Of a stretch of 64,000 nucleotides of DNA, positions 15,855-23,000 are shown piece after piece. Location: the NCBI GenBank assembly GCA_049323435.1, contig JBMOMX010000030.1:1-64000 (forward strand). Direction: 5' to 3'. Made by a program: the position numbers and the translations under genes. Origin of the DNA: UBA11222 sp049323435 (GTDB taxonomy: Bacteria > Pseudomonadota > Alphaproteobacteria > UBA11222). Numbering within the stretch: position 1 is the stretch's first letter; the number at the start of each line of letters is the position of its first letter. The notes beneath the pieces were generated by a model. The model made no database searches. It saw only the letters and a list, made by a program, of their open reading frames with translations, and was not told where the DNA came from.

Positions 15855-16688
15855 ATGAAAGAAACGAAGGATCCGGGTTACACAATAGCCCGCGTGGAAC
15901 AGGGACCGCCCTGCTGTGACCCGGTCCCGGTGATCGAAATTGCCGGCTTGTCCATCAGCTATGGCGGCAAGGCTGCGCTGACGCATGTAGACCTCGATAT
16001 CTACCGGGGCTGCATCACGGCGCTGATCGGCCCGTCCGGGTGCGGCAAAACAAGCCTTCTGTCAGCGCTCAACCGGATGACGGACCTTATCCCCGGATGC
16101 ACGGTGGAAGGAAGCATTCACTTTGGGGGTGTGGACGTGCGCGCTCCTTCGCTCAACGTGGCGGCGCTGCGGCGGCAAATTGGCATGATCTTTCAAAGAC
16201 CGAACCCGTTTCCATTTTCAATCCGCCGCAATCTGGAAATGCCCCTCAGGGAACATGGGATCAGGAACCGGACCGAGTTGTCGGACAGGGTGGAACGCTC
16301 GTTAACTGATGTCGGATTGTGGCCGGAGGTAAGGGACCGGCTCGATTCTCCGGCGCTCGCGCTTTCTGGCGGCCAGCAGCAGCGCCTGTGCATTGCCCGC
16401 GCCCTGGTTCTTGAACCGTCAGTGCTGCTGATGGATGAACCGTGCAGCGCACTTGATCCTCTCTCATCCGGAGTGGTGGAAGACCTGATCGAAAGCCTCA
16501 GGCATCGCTTTACAGTAGTCATCGTTACACACAATCTGGCCCAGGCGCGACGGATCGCGAATTACGCGGCATTTTTCTGGATGCCTGAACGCGCCGGGAA
16601 ATTGATCGAATTCGGCCAGTGCAGACAAATTTTTGAAACGCCGGCGCACAGGCTTACCGCTTCTTACATCCGGGGATTGCGGGGATGA
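15855..16688 (+). CDS. pstB: PstB-like phosphate ABC ATPase
   Basis: 277 residues. Walker A GPSGCGKT at 59-66, signature LSGGQQQR, Walker B VLLMDEPCSALDP and the switch His (VTHNLAQARR) are all present, so the ATPase should be active. The N-terminal ~25 residues contain a Cys-Cys pair (GPPCCDP) not typical of PstB. No phoU follows, unlike chromosomal pst operons, which fits a mobile stand-alone transporter. Confidence 0.88.
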   Translation: MKETKDPGYTIARVEQGPPCCDPVPVIEIAGLSISYGGKAALTHVDLDIYRGCITALIGPSGCGKTSLLSALNRMTDLIPGCTVEGSIHFGGVDVRAPSLNVAALRRQIGMIFQRPNPFPFSIRRNLEMPLREHGIRNRTELSDRVERSLTDVGLWPEVRDRLDSPALALSGGQQQRLCIARALVLEPSVLLMDEPCSALDPLSSGVVEDLIESLRHRFTVVIVTHNLAQARRIANYAAFFWMPERAGKLIEFGQCRQIFETPAHRLTASYIRGLRG

Positions 16689-16745
16689 AGCTGTCCGCAA
16701 GCAGCAGCGGTCATCTGATTGCGGGGGCGAAAAGTTTGTGCCCAC

Positions 16746-16775
16746 TGTAAGAAATACGTCTTTCTGAACGACAGA
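16746..16775 (+). promoter_or_regulatory. ECF-type promoter for the Sel1-repeat gene
   Basis: TGTAAGAAA at 16746-16754, 14-base spacer, CGACAGA at 16769-16775, about 45 bp before the start at 16821. The region from about 16711 through the signal-peptide codons is clearly homologous to the region upstream of and into bufA (18957-19112). Confidence 0.75.
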
Positions 16776-16820
16776 CCATCTCAAGTCCCGTCTGCGGCTT
16801 CGTAAAAAGGGGGATCGAAG

Positions 16821-17534
16821 ATGAACCGGCGCACAGTCTATATTGCCCTTGTCGGCTCGCTTGCCATCCTTGGCCTTGCGGCTACTCCCGCCAATGCCAT
16901 GGCCGGGGGTACAGAACTTGATCATTCGCAAATGCCGAAATCCAGTGAAGAATATACCGAACATTTCGGGCTGGACCTTTATAAACGCGGCTTATATCCG
17001 GAGGCCATGGCTGTCTGGTCTCACGCCTTCGAGAATGCGCAGCACGCGGGCGCCGCCTATAATCTCGGGATAACGTATGTCGATGCTCTGGTGACTAAAA
17101 AAAATCCCGCGCTTGCACTTAGATATCTCCGGTTTAGTGCGCTGCGCGGAGACGCAAGGGCCCAGTTCGAACTCGGCGCCATCTACGACAATGGAGAACT
17201 GGCGCCGCGCGATCTTACCCAGGCGCTGCTATGGTATTATATGGCCTCTATGAGTAACAAGCCGGATGCGGAATTTAACCTGGCTAGCCTTTTTGAGTCA
17301 GGCGAAGGGGTCGAGGCGGACCTGGTCATGGCGTATGCCTATTACTCTCTCGCAATTTCTCACGATTACAAGGAGTTCGGCGAACCCGCCCTGAAAAAGC
17401 TGTCATCAAAAATGACTGAACGGCAGAAAGATCTGGGAAAACTCATGGCCAGGCAGATTCAGGCGTCAAGGGCAATAGTTCTGGAGCTAAATGGGCAAAA
17501 AGCACAGCAGTCTCCTGTCGTGGGCAGCAACTGA
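16821..17534 (+). CDS. Exported Sel1-repeat protein
   Basis: 237 residues. The signal peptide (MNRRTVYIALVGSLAILGLA, cleavage near AMA) is close to that of BufA. The mature part contains Sel1/TPR-like repeats (for example ALRYLRFSALRGDARAQFELGAIYDNG and ALLWYYMASMSNKPDAEFNLASLFESG). Such solenoids mediate protein-protein contacts in the periplasm. GGGGGATCGAAG precedes the ATG. Its partner may be a product of the same regulon. Confidence 0.82.
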   Translation: MNRRTVYIALVGSLAILGLAATPANAMAGGTELDHSQMPKSSEEYTEHFGLDLYKRGLYPEAMAVWSHAFENAQHAGAAYNLGITYVDALVTKKNPALALRYLRFSALRGDARAQFELGAIYDNGELAPRDLTQALLWYYMASMSNKPDAEFNLASLFESGEGVEADLVMAYAYYSLAISHDYKEFGEPALKKLSSKMTERQKDLGKLMARQIQASRAIVLELNGQKAQQSPVVGSN

Positions 17535-17565
17535 AGAAGGCGGTTCGGATATTCACAGAAGAACG

Positions 17566-17582
17566 GCCGGATGTTTTCCGGC
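17566..17582 (+). terminator. Small hairpin after the Sel1 gene
   Basis: GCCGGA/TCCGGC stem with a 5-base loop, 32 bp downstream of the Sel1 stop and without a T-run. A weak terminator or processing signal is possible. Confidence 0.3.
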
Positions 17583-17637
17583 ATGACTTCAGATGTTTAG
17601 GTTGCACTTTATATCGGACATAAGCAGGGAGGATAGA

Positions 17638-18225
17638 ATGAGAAGACTTTCGCCACTGAACCGGGCCGATGTTCCCCAACTCGAGCCGGTGCTCGATTTT
17701 ATGGAATCTACCTTGGGCTACGTTCCCAACAGCCTCCTCATCATGGCGCGAAAGCCGGAACTTGTTGAGGCATTCGCGACGCTGCTCGGAGCGGTTTTGC
17801 AGGGAGGAACGCTTCCACAAGGGTTATCGCCGCTCATAGCGTTTATCGTCAGCCGGTCCGACGGTTGTCAATATTGTCAGGCGCATACCCATCAACTGGC
17901 CGCCCATTCCGGCATTGGGACGGAAAAGCTTGACGCAATATGGAACTACGAAACAAGTGATCTCTATACGGAGGCCGAAAGATCTGCGCTTCGCGTTGCG
18001 CAGCTTGCCGCGCAGGTTCCCAACGCAGTTGACGACGGGGATTTCGATGCGCTCAAACGGTATTTTTCGGAGACGCAGATTGTCGAGATCGTCGCCATCA
18101 TTTCCATGTTCGGATTTCTCAACAGATGGAACGACACATTGGCGACGCCGCTTGAGACGTCACCAATGCAGCATGCGGAAAGCCGTCTTTCCGGGCACGG
18201 ATGGAGCGGCGCCAAGCATCGCTGA
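17638..18225 (+). CDS. AhpD/carboxymuconolactone decarboxylase-like protein 2
   Basis: 195 residues. The active-site segment SDGCQYCQAHTH holds Cys77, Cys80 and His83, after LGYVPNSLLIMARKP. It is a distant relative of the gene at 9440, showing that the regulon has two AhpD-type proteins. GGGAGG stands 6 bases before the ATG. It is followed 68 bp later by a peroxiredoxin-like gene, a pairing known from AhpC/AhpD peroxide-reducing systems (functional link inferred). Confidence 0.8.
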   Translation: MRRLSPLNRADVPQLEPVLDFMESTLGYVPNSLLIMARKPELVEAFATLLGAVLQGGTLPQGLSPLIAFIVSRSDGCQYCQAHTHQLAAHSGIGTEKLDAIWNYETSDLYTEAERSALRVAQLAAQVPNAVDDGDFDALKRYFSETQIVEIVAIISMFGFLNRWNDTLATPLETSPMQHAESRLSGHGWSGAKHR

Positions 18226-18293
18226 AGTGCGCCTGAGCCATCCATAATTTTGACACCTGTTAACCCGCCTCTGTAAACATGAAAGGGAACGCC

Positions 18294-18806
18294 ATGACCA
18301 TTCGTCCAAGAGAACTTGCGCCCGACCTCAATCTGCCAACGGCCGGCGGCGACAGCTTTGTTCTCTCCGCGCAGAAACCGGATTCTTTCACCATGCTCGT
18401 GGTTTATCGCGGGCTGCATTGCCCCATCTGCAAAAACTATCTCGCCGATCTGAATCAGCGCGCAGACGAATTCGCTGCTCTGGGCGTTATTCCGGCTGCA
18501 GTCAGCTCCGACACCGCAGAGCGGGCCACCGAGGCAAAGAACCATTGGGAACTTGACAGGCTGACGGTCGCCTATGGCATGTCGATTGCCGAAGGGCGCG
18601 AATGGGGCCTCAGCGTTTCCCGCGCGATTTCAGACAAGGAACCCGCAGAGTTTCTGGAACCGGGCATCTTTCTGATACGGCCCGACAGGACGCTTTACGC
18701 GGCATCCGTACAGACCATGCCCTTTGCCCGGCCGAGTTTTGCAGACATTGCAGGCGCAATCAAATTCGTCACCGGGAAAAACTATCCCGCGCGCGGCGAA
18801 GCCTGA
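18294..18806 (+). CDS. AhpC/TSA-family peroxiredoxin-like protein
   Basis: 170 residues, thioredoxin fold. The motif YRGLHCPICKNYL places Cys43 and Cys46 in a CxxC arrangement like that of the AhpC/TSA-related alkyl hydroperoxide reductase-like family. No signal peptide, so cytoplasmic. An upstream ATG at 18279 is in frame, but AAAGGGA spaces better to 18294. Likely role: peroxide or disulfide reduction together with the AhpD-like protein upstream. Confidence 0.78.
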   Translation: MTIRPRELAPDLNLPTAGGDSFVLSAQKPDSFTMLVVYRGLHCPICKNYLADLNQRADEFAALGVIPAAVSSDTAERATEAKNHWELDRLTVAYGMSIAEGREWGLSVSRAISDKEPAEFLEPGIFLIRPDRTLYAASVQTMPFARPSFADIAGAIKFVTGKNYPARGEA

Positions 18807-18821
18807 ACCGGCTGCCCTATT

Positions 18822-18855
18822 CCATCCAACTGGCGGCTTTGGGCCAGTTGGATGG
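18822..18855 (+). terminator. 13-bp perfect hairpin after the peroxiredoxin-like gene
   Basis: CCATCCAACTGGC (18822-18834) pairs perfectly with GCCAGTTGGATGG (18843-18855) around an 8-base loop, 16 bp after the stop codon. A T-run is absent. It probably separates this unit from the bufferin operon. Confidence 0.55.
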
Positions 18856-18992
18856 TAGTCGATATTAAAAGTGACTTCGTTCCGGCGCTCTCCGGACGCA
18901 TCCTGGGCCTGTCATGTTTTTGTTCCGGGTGCAGTTTTTATTCAAGCGGCTTTCTGCGCATCTGATTGCAGAGGCGCAGAGTCAGTGTCCTT

Positions 18993-19022
18993 TGTAAGAA
19001 ATGCGGCTTTTTGAACGACAAA
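18993..19022 (+). promoter_or_regulatory. ECF-type promoter for bufA
   Basis: TGTAAGAAA at 18993-19001, 14-base spacer, CGACAAA at 19016-19022, about 45 bp before the bufA start. It is the best evidence linking the sigma factor to the metallophore operon. Confidence 0.78.
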
Positions 19023-19067
19023 CCAGTTCAAGTCCAGTCTGAGGCTTCACAACAAGGAGAATTGAAG

Positions 19068-19364
19068 ATGAACCGTCGTACAGTCAATATTGCCCTTATC
19101 GGCTCGCTTGCCAGCGCGCTGGCCCTGCTTTCGATTCCGGCGTCCGCCGAAGATGCGGCAAAGGAAAAGTGTTTCGGCGTGGCCCTGTCAGGGCAGAACG
19201 ATTGCAAGGCGGGTGCGGGCACCACCTGCGCCGCCACCTCCAGGGTTGACTACCAGGGCAACGCCTGGAAGCTCGTGCCGAAGGGGACATGTGAGTCCAT
19301 AGAGTTGCCCGATGGACGCAAAGGCGCCCTAAAAGAATTGTCCCGGGATGTGCCGAAGGCCTGA
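19068..19364 (+). CDS. bufA: BufA-type bufferin precursor (DUF2282 family)
   Basis: 98 residues. The signal peptide covers residues 1-27 (cleavage after ASA). The mature core has four cysteines, Cys35, Cys46, Cys54 and Cys75, in the family pattern KCFGVALSGQNDC, then TTCAATS, then VPKGTC. Bufferins are ribosomally made periplasmic copper-buffering peptides whose cysteines are converted to thiooxazole-type groups by the MNIO enzyme BufB. AAGGAG precedes the ATG. A perfect hairpin separates it from bufB, probably allowing much more precursor than enzyme. It carries the same promoter and signal-peptide cassette as the Sel1 gene. Confidence 0.88.
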   Translation: MNRRTVNIALIGSLASALALLSIPASAEDAAKEKCFGVALSGQNDCKAGAGTTCAATSRVDYQGNAWKLVPKGTCESIELPDGRKGALKELSRDVPKA

Positions 19365-19394
19365 GGGTATCCACACGTCACGTGACGTTCCGTC

Positions 19395-19420
19395 CCCGGC
19401 AAGCCCGCAGGCTTGCCGGG
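19395..19420 (+). terminator. bufA-bufB intercistronic hairpin
   Basis: An 11-bp perfect stem, CCCGGCAAGCC (19395-19405) with GGCTTGCCGGG (19410-19420), and a CGCA tetraloop, 30 bp after the bufA stop. There is no T-run. It may act as a partial terminator or as a 3' mRNA stabiliser giving high bufA over bufBCD expression. Confidence 0.6.
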
Positions 19421-19464
19421 CGTCGAAAGCGCCTTCGGATCGGCACAAGCAATAGGGGTTCGTT

Positions 19465-20376
19465 ATGACCGGGACTGCCAGGAGAACCTTACCGAAGGCA
19501 AAGGCCATGCCGGCACGTGCTGGCGTCGGACTGAAGCCTGTGCATTACCAGTCAATCCTCGATTTTATGCCGGACATCGGCTTCTTTGAAATCCATGCTG
19601 AAAATTACATGGGCGATGGGGGGCCACCGCATCGCTATCTTGAGGCCATCCGGTCGCACTATCCGCTTTCCGTCCATGGTGTGGGCATGTCGATTGGTGC
19701 AGACCGGCCGCTGGATCATGAGCATCTCGAACGCCTGAAGAGACTGCTGGAACGGTATGAACCGGCTCTTTTTTCCGAGCATCTCGCCTGGTCAACCCAC
19801 GATATGGGCTTTTTCAACGACCTGCTTCCCATCCCCTATACAGGCGAGGCGCTGGAGCGGGTCTGCGATCATGTCGACGAAATTCAGACGAAGCTCGGTC
19901 GGCGCATGCTGCTCGAAAACCCTTCGACCTACATCCTGTTCGCCGAGAGCGTCATGCTAGAGGTTGAATTCCTGACCCAGGTTGCGGCCCGCACCGGTTG
20001 CGGCCTTCTTCTTGACGTCAATAATGTGGAAGTATCCGCCACCAATCATGGCTACGACCCGCTGGCTTATCTCGATGCGTTTCCAATTGAACATGTGGGT
20101 GAGATTCATCTGGCCGGGTTTGCGGAAACACATGACGATGAAGGCCGCAGGCTGCTGATCGATGCACATGATTCCCCCGTCAGAACGGACGTCTGGGCGC
20201 TTTATGTCCATGTCCTGAATAAACTGAGCCCCATTCCAACAGTGATTGAATGGGATAATGACATACCGGCATGGCCAGTCCTTTTCGCTGAAGCTTGCCG
20301 TGCCGAACGATTGCTGGGCTCCTCCAACGGCCTCCCCGATCACAGGGAGGCGTTCTATGCTTCGCACGCTCTCTGA
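19465..20376 (+). CDS. bufB: BufB, MNIO (DUF692) multinuclear iron oxidase
   Basis: 303 residues. MNIO metal-ligand segments are visible in order: FFEIHAENYMG, LSVHGVGMSIG, FSEHLAWS, LLENPSTY, LDVNNVEVSATNHG, GEIHLAGF, IDAHDSPV and VIEWDNDIP. The family uses two or three iron ions to oxidise cysteines of a peptide precursor. Here the precursor is BufA. BufC (partner/recognition protein) overlaps by 20 bp. Whether the Cys-rich NPCAA proteins of the same island are additional substrates is an open and testable idea. Confidence 0.9.
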   Translation: MTGTARRTLPKAKAMPARAGVGLKPVHYQSILDFMPDIGFFEIHAENYMGDGGPPHRYLEAIRSHYPLSVHGVGMSIGADRPLDHEHLERLKRLLERYEPALFSEHLAWSTHDMGFFNDLLPIPYTGEALERVCDHVDEIQTKLGRRMLLENPSTYILFAESVMLEVEFLTQVAARTGCGLLLDVNNVEVSATNHGYDPLAYLDAFPIEHVGEIHLAGFAETHDDEGRRLLIDAHDSPVRTDVWALYVHVLNKLSPIPTVIEWDNDIPAWPVLFAEACRAERLLGSSNGLPDHREAFYASHAL

Positions 20377-21130
20377 TATCCAGCAAAGCTTCGCTCTGGC
20401 GCTTGCCGATCCAGGCCTGCCTGTGCCGGCCAATGTTCTGGGACGCCGGGGCAAACCGGATTTGCGGCGTTTTTCGGTTTACCGGAACAATGTGATGATA
20501 GGCTTGACCGATGCGCTTCGCGCGCGCTTTCCGGTAACCGAACGGCTTGTCGGTGAAGAATTTTTCCGGGCGATAGCGCATATTTTTGTCACGTCGCACA
20601 AGCCCCGGTCACCGCTGTTAATGATATACGGGGACGAATTCCCGGCCTTTATCGAATATTTCGAGCCAGCCAGCAAACTGCCCTATCTGCCGGATGTCGC
20701 GCGCCTCGAAGTGGCCTGGAGCCAGGCCTATCATGCGGCGGAAGCGATCCCTCTCAACGCCAGGGCTTTCGCCTCTTACCGGCCTTCTGATCTTATTGAA
20801 GCGCGGCTCAGCCTTCACCCCTCGGTGCGGCTCATCCGCTCCGCCTATCCAATCGCGGCAATCTGGGCCGCGCACCAGGGCGATGGAGAGGTCAATGGTC
20901 CGGAACACTGGGAAGGGGAAGATGTCCTCGTGCTGCGTCCTGACGCCGGGGTTCTGATCCATTGCCTTCCAGCGGGGGGGTACGACTTTGCCGCTGCCCT
21001 GCTTGCGGGAAAATCCCTTGGCGTGGCCGCGGAATCTGGCCTTGAGGTTGACGGTGATTTTGATCTCGCCCGTAATTTGACCGGCCTCGTCAGCGCCGGT
21101 GCGGTCATTGCTCTTTATGCTGACCAATAG
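20357..21130 (+). CDS. bufC: BufC, MNIO partner protein (DUF2063 N-terminal domain)
   Basis: 257 residues from MLRTLSDIQQSFALAL. The N-terminal ~95 residues match the HvfC/BufC putative DNA-binding-like domain (RFSVYRNNVMIGLTDALRARFPVTERLVGEEFF). The second half is the BufC C-terminal domain. GGGAGG lies just before the ATG, within bufB. Partner proteins of this family recognise and deliver the precursor peptide to the MNIO enzyme. Confidence 0.87.
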   Translation: MLRTLSDIQQSFALALADPGLPVPANVLGRRGKPDLRRFSVYRNNVMIGLTDALRARFPVTERLVGEEFFRAIAHIFVTSHKPRSPLLMIYGDEFPAFIEYFEPASKLPYLPDVARLEVAWSQAYHAAEAIPLNARAFASYRPSDLIEARLSLHPSVRLIRSAYPIAAIWAAHQGDGEVNGPEHWEGEDVLVLRPDAGVLIHCLPAGGYDFAAALLAGKSLGVAAESGLEVDGDFDLARNLTGLVSAGAVIALYADQ

Positions 21131-21141
21131 GAGACAACACC

Positions 21142-21651
21142 ATGAATGATACTGATGTGATCCCAGTTGCCAATCCGGCGCTGCGTTCATTTTTCCAGCT
21201 TGTTGACAGCACATCGAGACTGCTTGCCCGGTTTCCGGCGTCGCTTACGCTATTCGCGCTGCGTATCGCCGTCGCCGTACCTTTCTTCCGGTCCGGCCTG
21301 ACCAAATGGGATGGTTTCCTTCAACTCTCCGACAGCGCCGTTTATCTTTTCACGGAAGAGTTCCGTCTCCATCTATTCGGCGGCGAATATGCCTATCCCG
21401 CCCCTAACGTCATGGCGTTCCTGTCCGGCAGCGGCGAAATTGTGTTGCCTATACTGCTTGTTCTTGGCCTCGGCACGCGGTTTGCCGCGCTGGGTATTCT
21501 AGCCATGACGGCGCTCATTCAGCTGACCGTCCCCGACGGCTGGGCCAATTTTCACCTGCCATGGGCAGCCATGGCGCTCGCGGTCATGACGTATGGTCCA
21601 GGCCGGATCTCCCTCGATCACTTGATAGCATCCAGGTACCGGGCGTTATGA
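21142..21651 (+). CDS. bufD: DoxX-family membrane protein (BufD-type)
   Basis: 169 residues with about four transmembrane helices and the DoxX pattern (ALRIAVAVPFFRSGLTKWDGF, ILVLGLGTRFAALGILAMTALIQLT). DoxX proteins commonly close bufferin operons. GGAG precedes the ATG, 12 bp after bufC. The biochemical role is not settled; a redox or quinone-linked partner is often proposed. Confidence 0.83.
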   Translation: MNDTDVIPVANPALRSFFQLVDSTSRLLARFPASLTLFALRIAVAVPFFRSGLTKWDGFLQLSDSAVYLFTEEFRLHLFGGEYAYPAPNVMAFLSGSGEIVLPILLVLGLGTRFAALGILAMTALIQLTVPDGWANFHLPWAAMALAVMTYGPGRISLDHLIASRYRAL

Positions 21652-21754
21652 AGACGGATTCCGTTTCGCATTGACGCATTCATATGGGTTTGGTGCGGAA
21701 GACCTGGTCTTACCGCATATGATTACCGCACTATAATCTTTGGAGGTTACACGC

Positions 21755-22150
21755 ATGTCTCAACTTCGTGCTTTTATCATTTCTGCGGTGTGTATTCTTG
21801 GCCTGAGTCCTGCTCTCGCCGCGACAGGCTGGATCGATTATTCGCCGGAGCTGTTTGCGGATGCGCAGGCGGCAGGAAAAACAATACTCGTCGATGTGTC
21901 TGCGGACTGGTGCCCCACCTGCAAGATACAACATCCAATACTGGAAGAATTGAAAAGCGATGATAGGGTGCAGGACACCCTGTTCGTTCGCGTGGATTTT
22001 GACGTGCATAAAGAGTTTCTGAAAAATCATAGAATTCCCCGTCAATCCACCATCCTGATTTTTAAGGGTAAAACGGAAATTGACCGTTCAATTGCCGAGA
22101 CAGACAGGGACCGCTTGCGCAATTTTGTGTTTAACGCTGTAAAGCGCTGA
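21755..22150 (+). CDS. Exported thioredoxin-fold protein (DsbD-gamma-like)
   Basis: 131 residues with a signal peptide (1-23) and a thioredoxin active site ADWCPTCK (Cys53, Cys56). GGAGG precedes the ATG. The CPTC site and the CcdA-type transporter downstream together reproduce the parts of DsbD: reducing equivalents pass from the cytoplasm through the membrane protein to this periplasmic domain. Keeping BufA, Cus or NPCAA cysteines reduced is a plausible use (inference). Confidence 0.82.
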   Translation: MSQLRAFIISAVCILGLSPALAATGWIDYSPELFADAQAAGKTILVDVSADWCPTCKIQHPILEELKSDDRVQDTLFVRVDFDVHKEFLKNHRIPRQSTILIFKGKTEIDRSIAETDRDRLRNFVFNAVKR

Positions 22151-22185
22151 CGGCCTCTCGCGCACCTGAACGGGGACACTGTTAA

Positions 22186-22902
22186 ATGGGCAGCATGATT
22201 TTGGCCTACGTGGCCGGATTTGTCACAATCCTTAACCCCTGTGTTCTGCCCATTTTACCAGTCATCTTGGGTTCCGCGATGGGCCAGAGCAGGTTTGGTC
22301 CAGCGGCGCTTGCGGCCGGACTTGTCTGCTCTTTTTCGTTGTTCGGACTGTTGATCATTACCTTCGGGTTTTCAATCGGCCTGAGCGAGCAGGCAGTCCG
22401 GACCGGCGCGTCGCTGCTTCTGGTTGCGGCGGGTTTGCTGCTTCTTGTGCCCCAGGCTCAATCCGCCTTCGCCACAGCGGCCGGTCCGCTTGTCAATGGC
22501 GGCAACCAGTTGCTCAACCGGGTTTCTGGTGACGGTCTTGGCGGACAATTTGTTGTCGGCGCTTTGCTCGGTCTCGTATGGGCACCGTGCGTTGGCCCGA
22601 CACTTGGAGTAGCCATTGCCGCTGCGAGCAGGGGCGAGAATCTCCTCAACGCATTCTTTATCTTTATGGTCTTTGGACTGGGGGTGGCGGCATCCATTCT
22701 CGCGTTCGCCTACGGCTCCCGTAAAGCGCTCGCAACCCGCAAGGTGCAGTTCCAGTCGCTCGCCCGTTATGGCAAGCCTCTGTTCGGCGGTGCGCTGGTT
22801 GCCGTTGGCGTCATGATATTAAGCGGCGCTGACAAGATCATCGAGGCATGGATGCTTGATCTCATGCCAATGTGGCTGATCGAACTTACGACCAGGTTCT
22901 GA
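22186..22902 (+). CDS. CcdA/DsbD-beta-like thiol-disulfide membrane transporter
   Basis: 238 residues, six predicted transmembrane helices. The redox cysteines are in the family motifs: NPCVLPILP (first helix) and WAPCVGPTLG (fourth helix). It should move electrons across the inner membrane to periplasmic thiols. It lies 36 bp after the thioredoxin-like gene and is probably cotranscribed. Confidence 0.85.
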   Translation: MGSMILAYVAGFVTILNPCVLPILPVILGSAMGQSRFGPAALAAGLVCSFSLFGLLIITFGFSIGLSEQAVRTGASLLLVAAGLLLLVPQAQSAFATAAGPLVNGGNQLLNRVSGDGLGGQFVVGALLGLVWAPCVGPTLGVAIAAASRGENLLNAFFIFMVFGLGVAASILAFAYGSRKALATRKVQFQSLARYGKPLFGGALVAVGVMILSGADKIIEAWMLDLMPMWLIELTTRF

Positions 22903-23000
22903 GTGTCTTGAGCGCTCCGGTGTTCCCTGCTTCTCCCGGCGGCAGTGGGCGACGGCGTGTTGCGCCAGAAAAACACAATTGAACAAGAGAAGGGCCTGAC

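Noticed and set aside
16660..16672. TGTAAGAAG on the minus strand at the end of pstB
   Set aside because: One mismatch, no matching -10 at the fixed spacing, and no leftward gene to transcribe.
21680..21722. Inverted repeat upstream of the thioredoxin-like gene (CATATG arms)
   Set aside because: The best pairing needs a one-base loop or leaves a poor stem, so no convincing structure remains.
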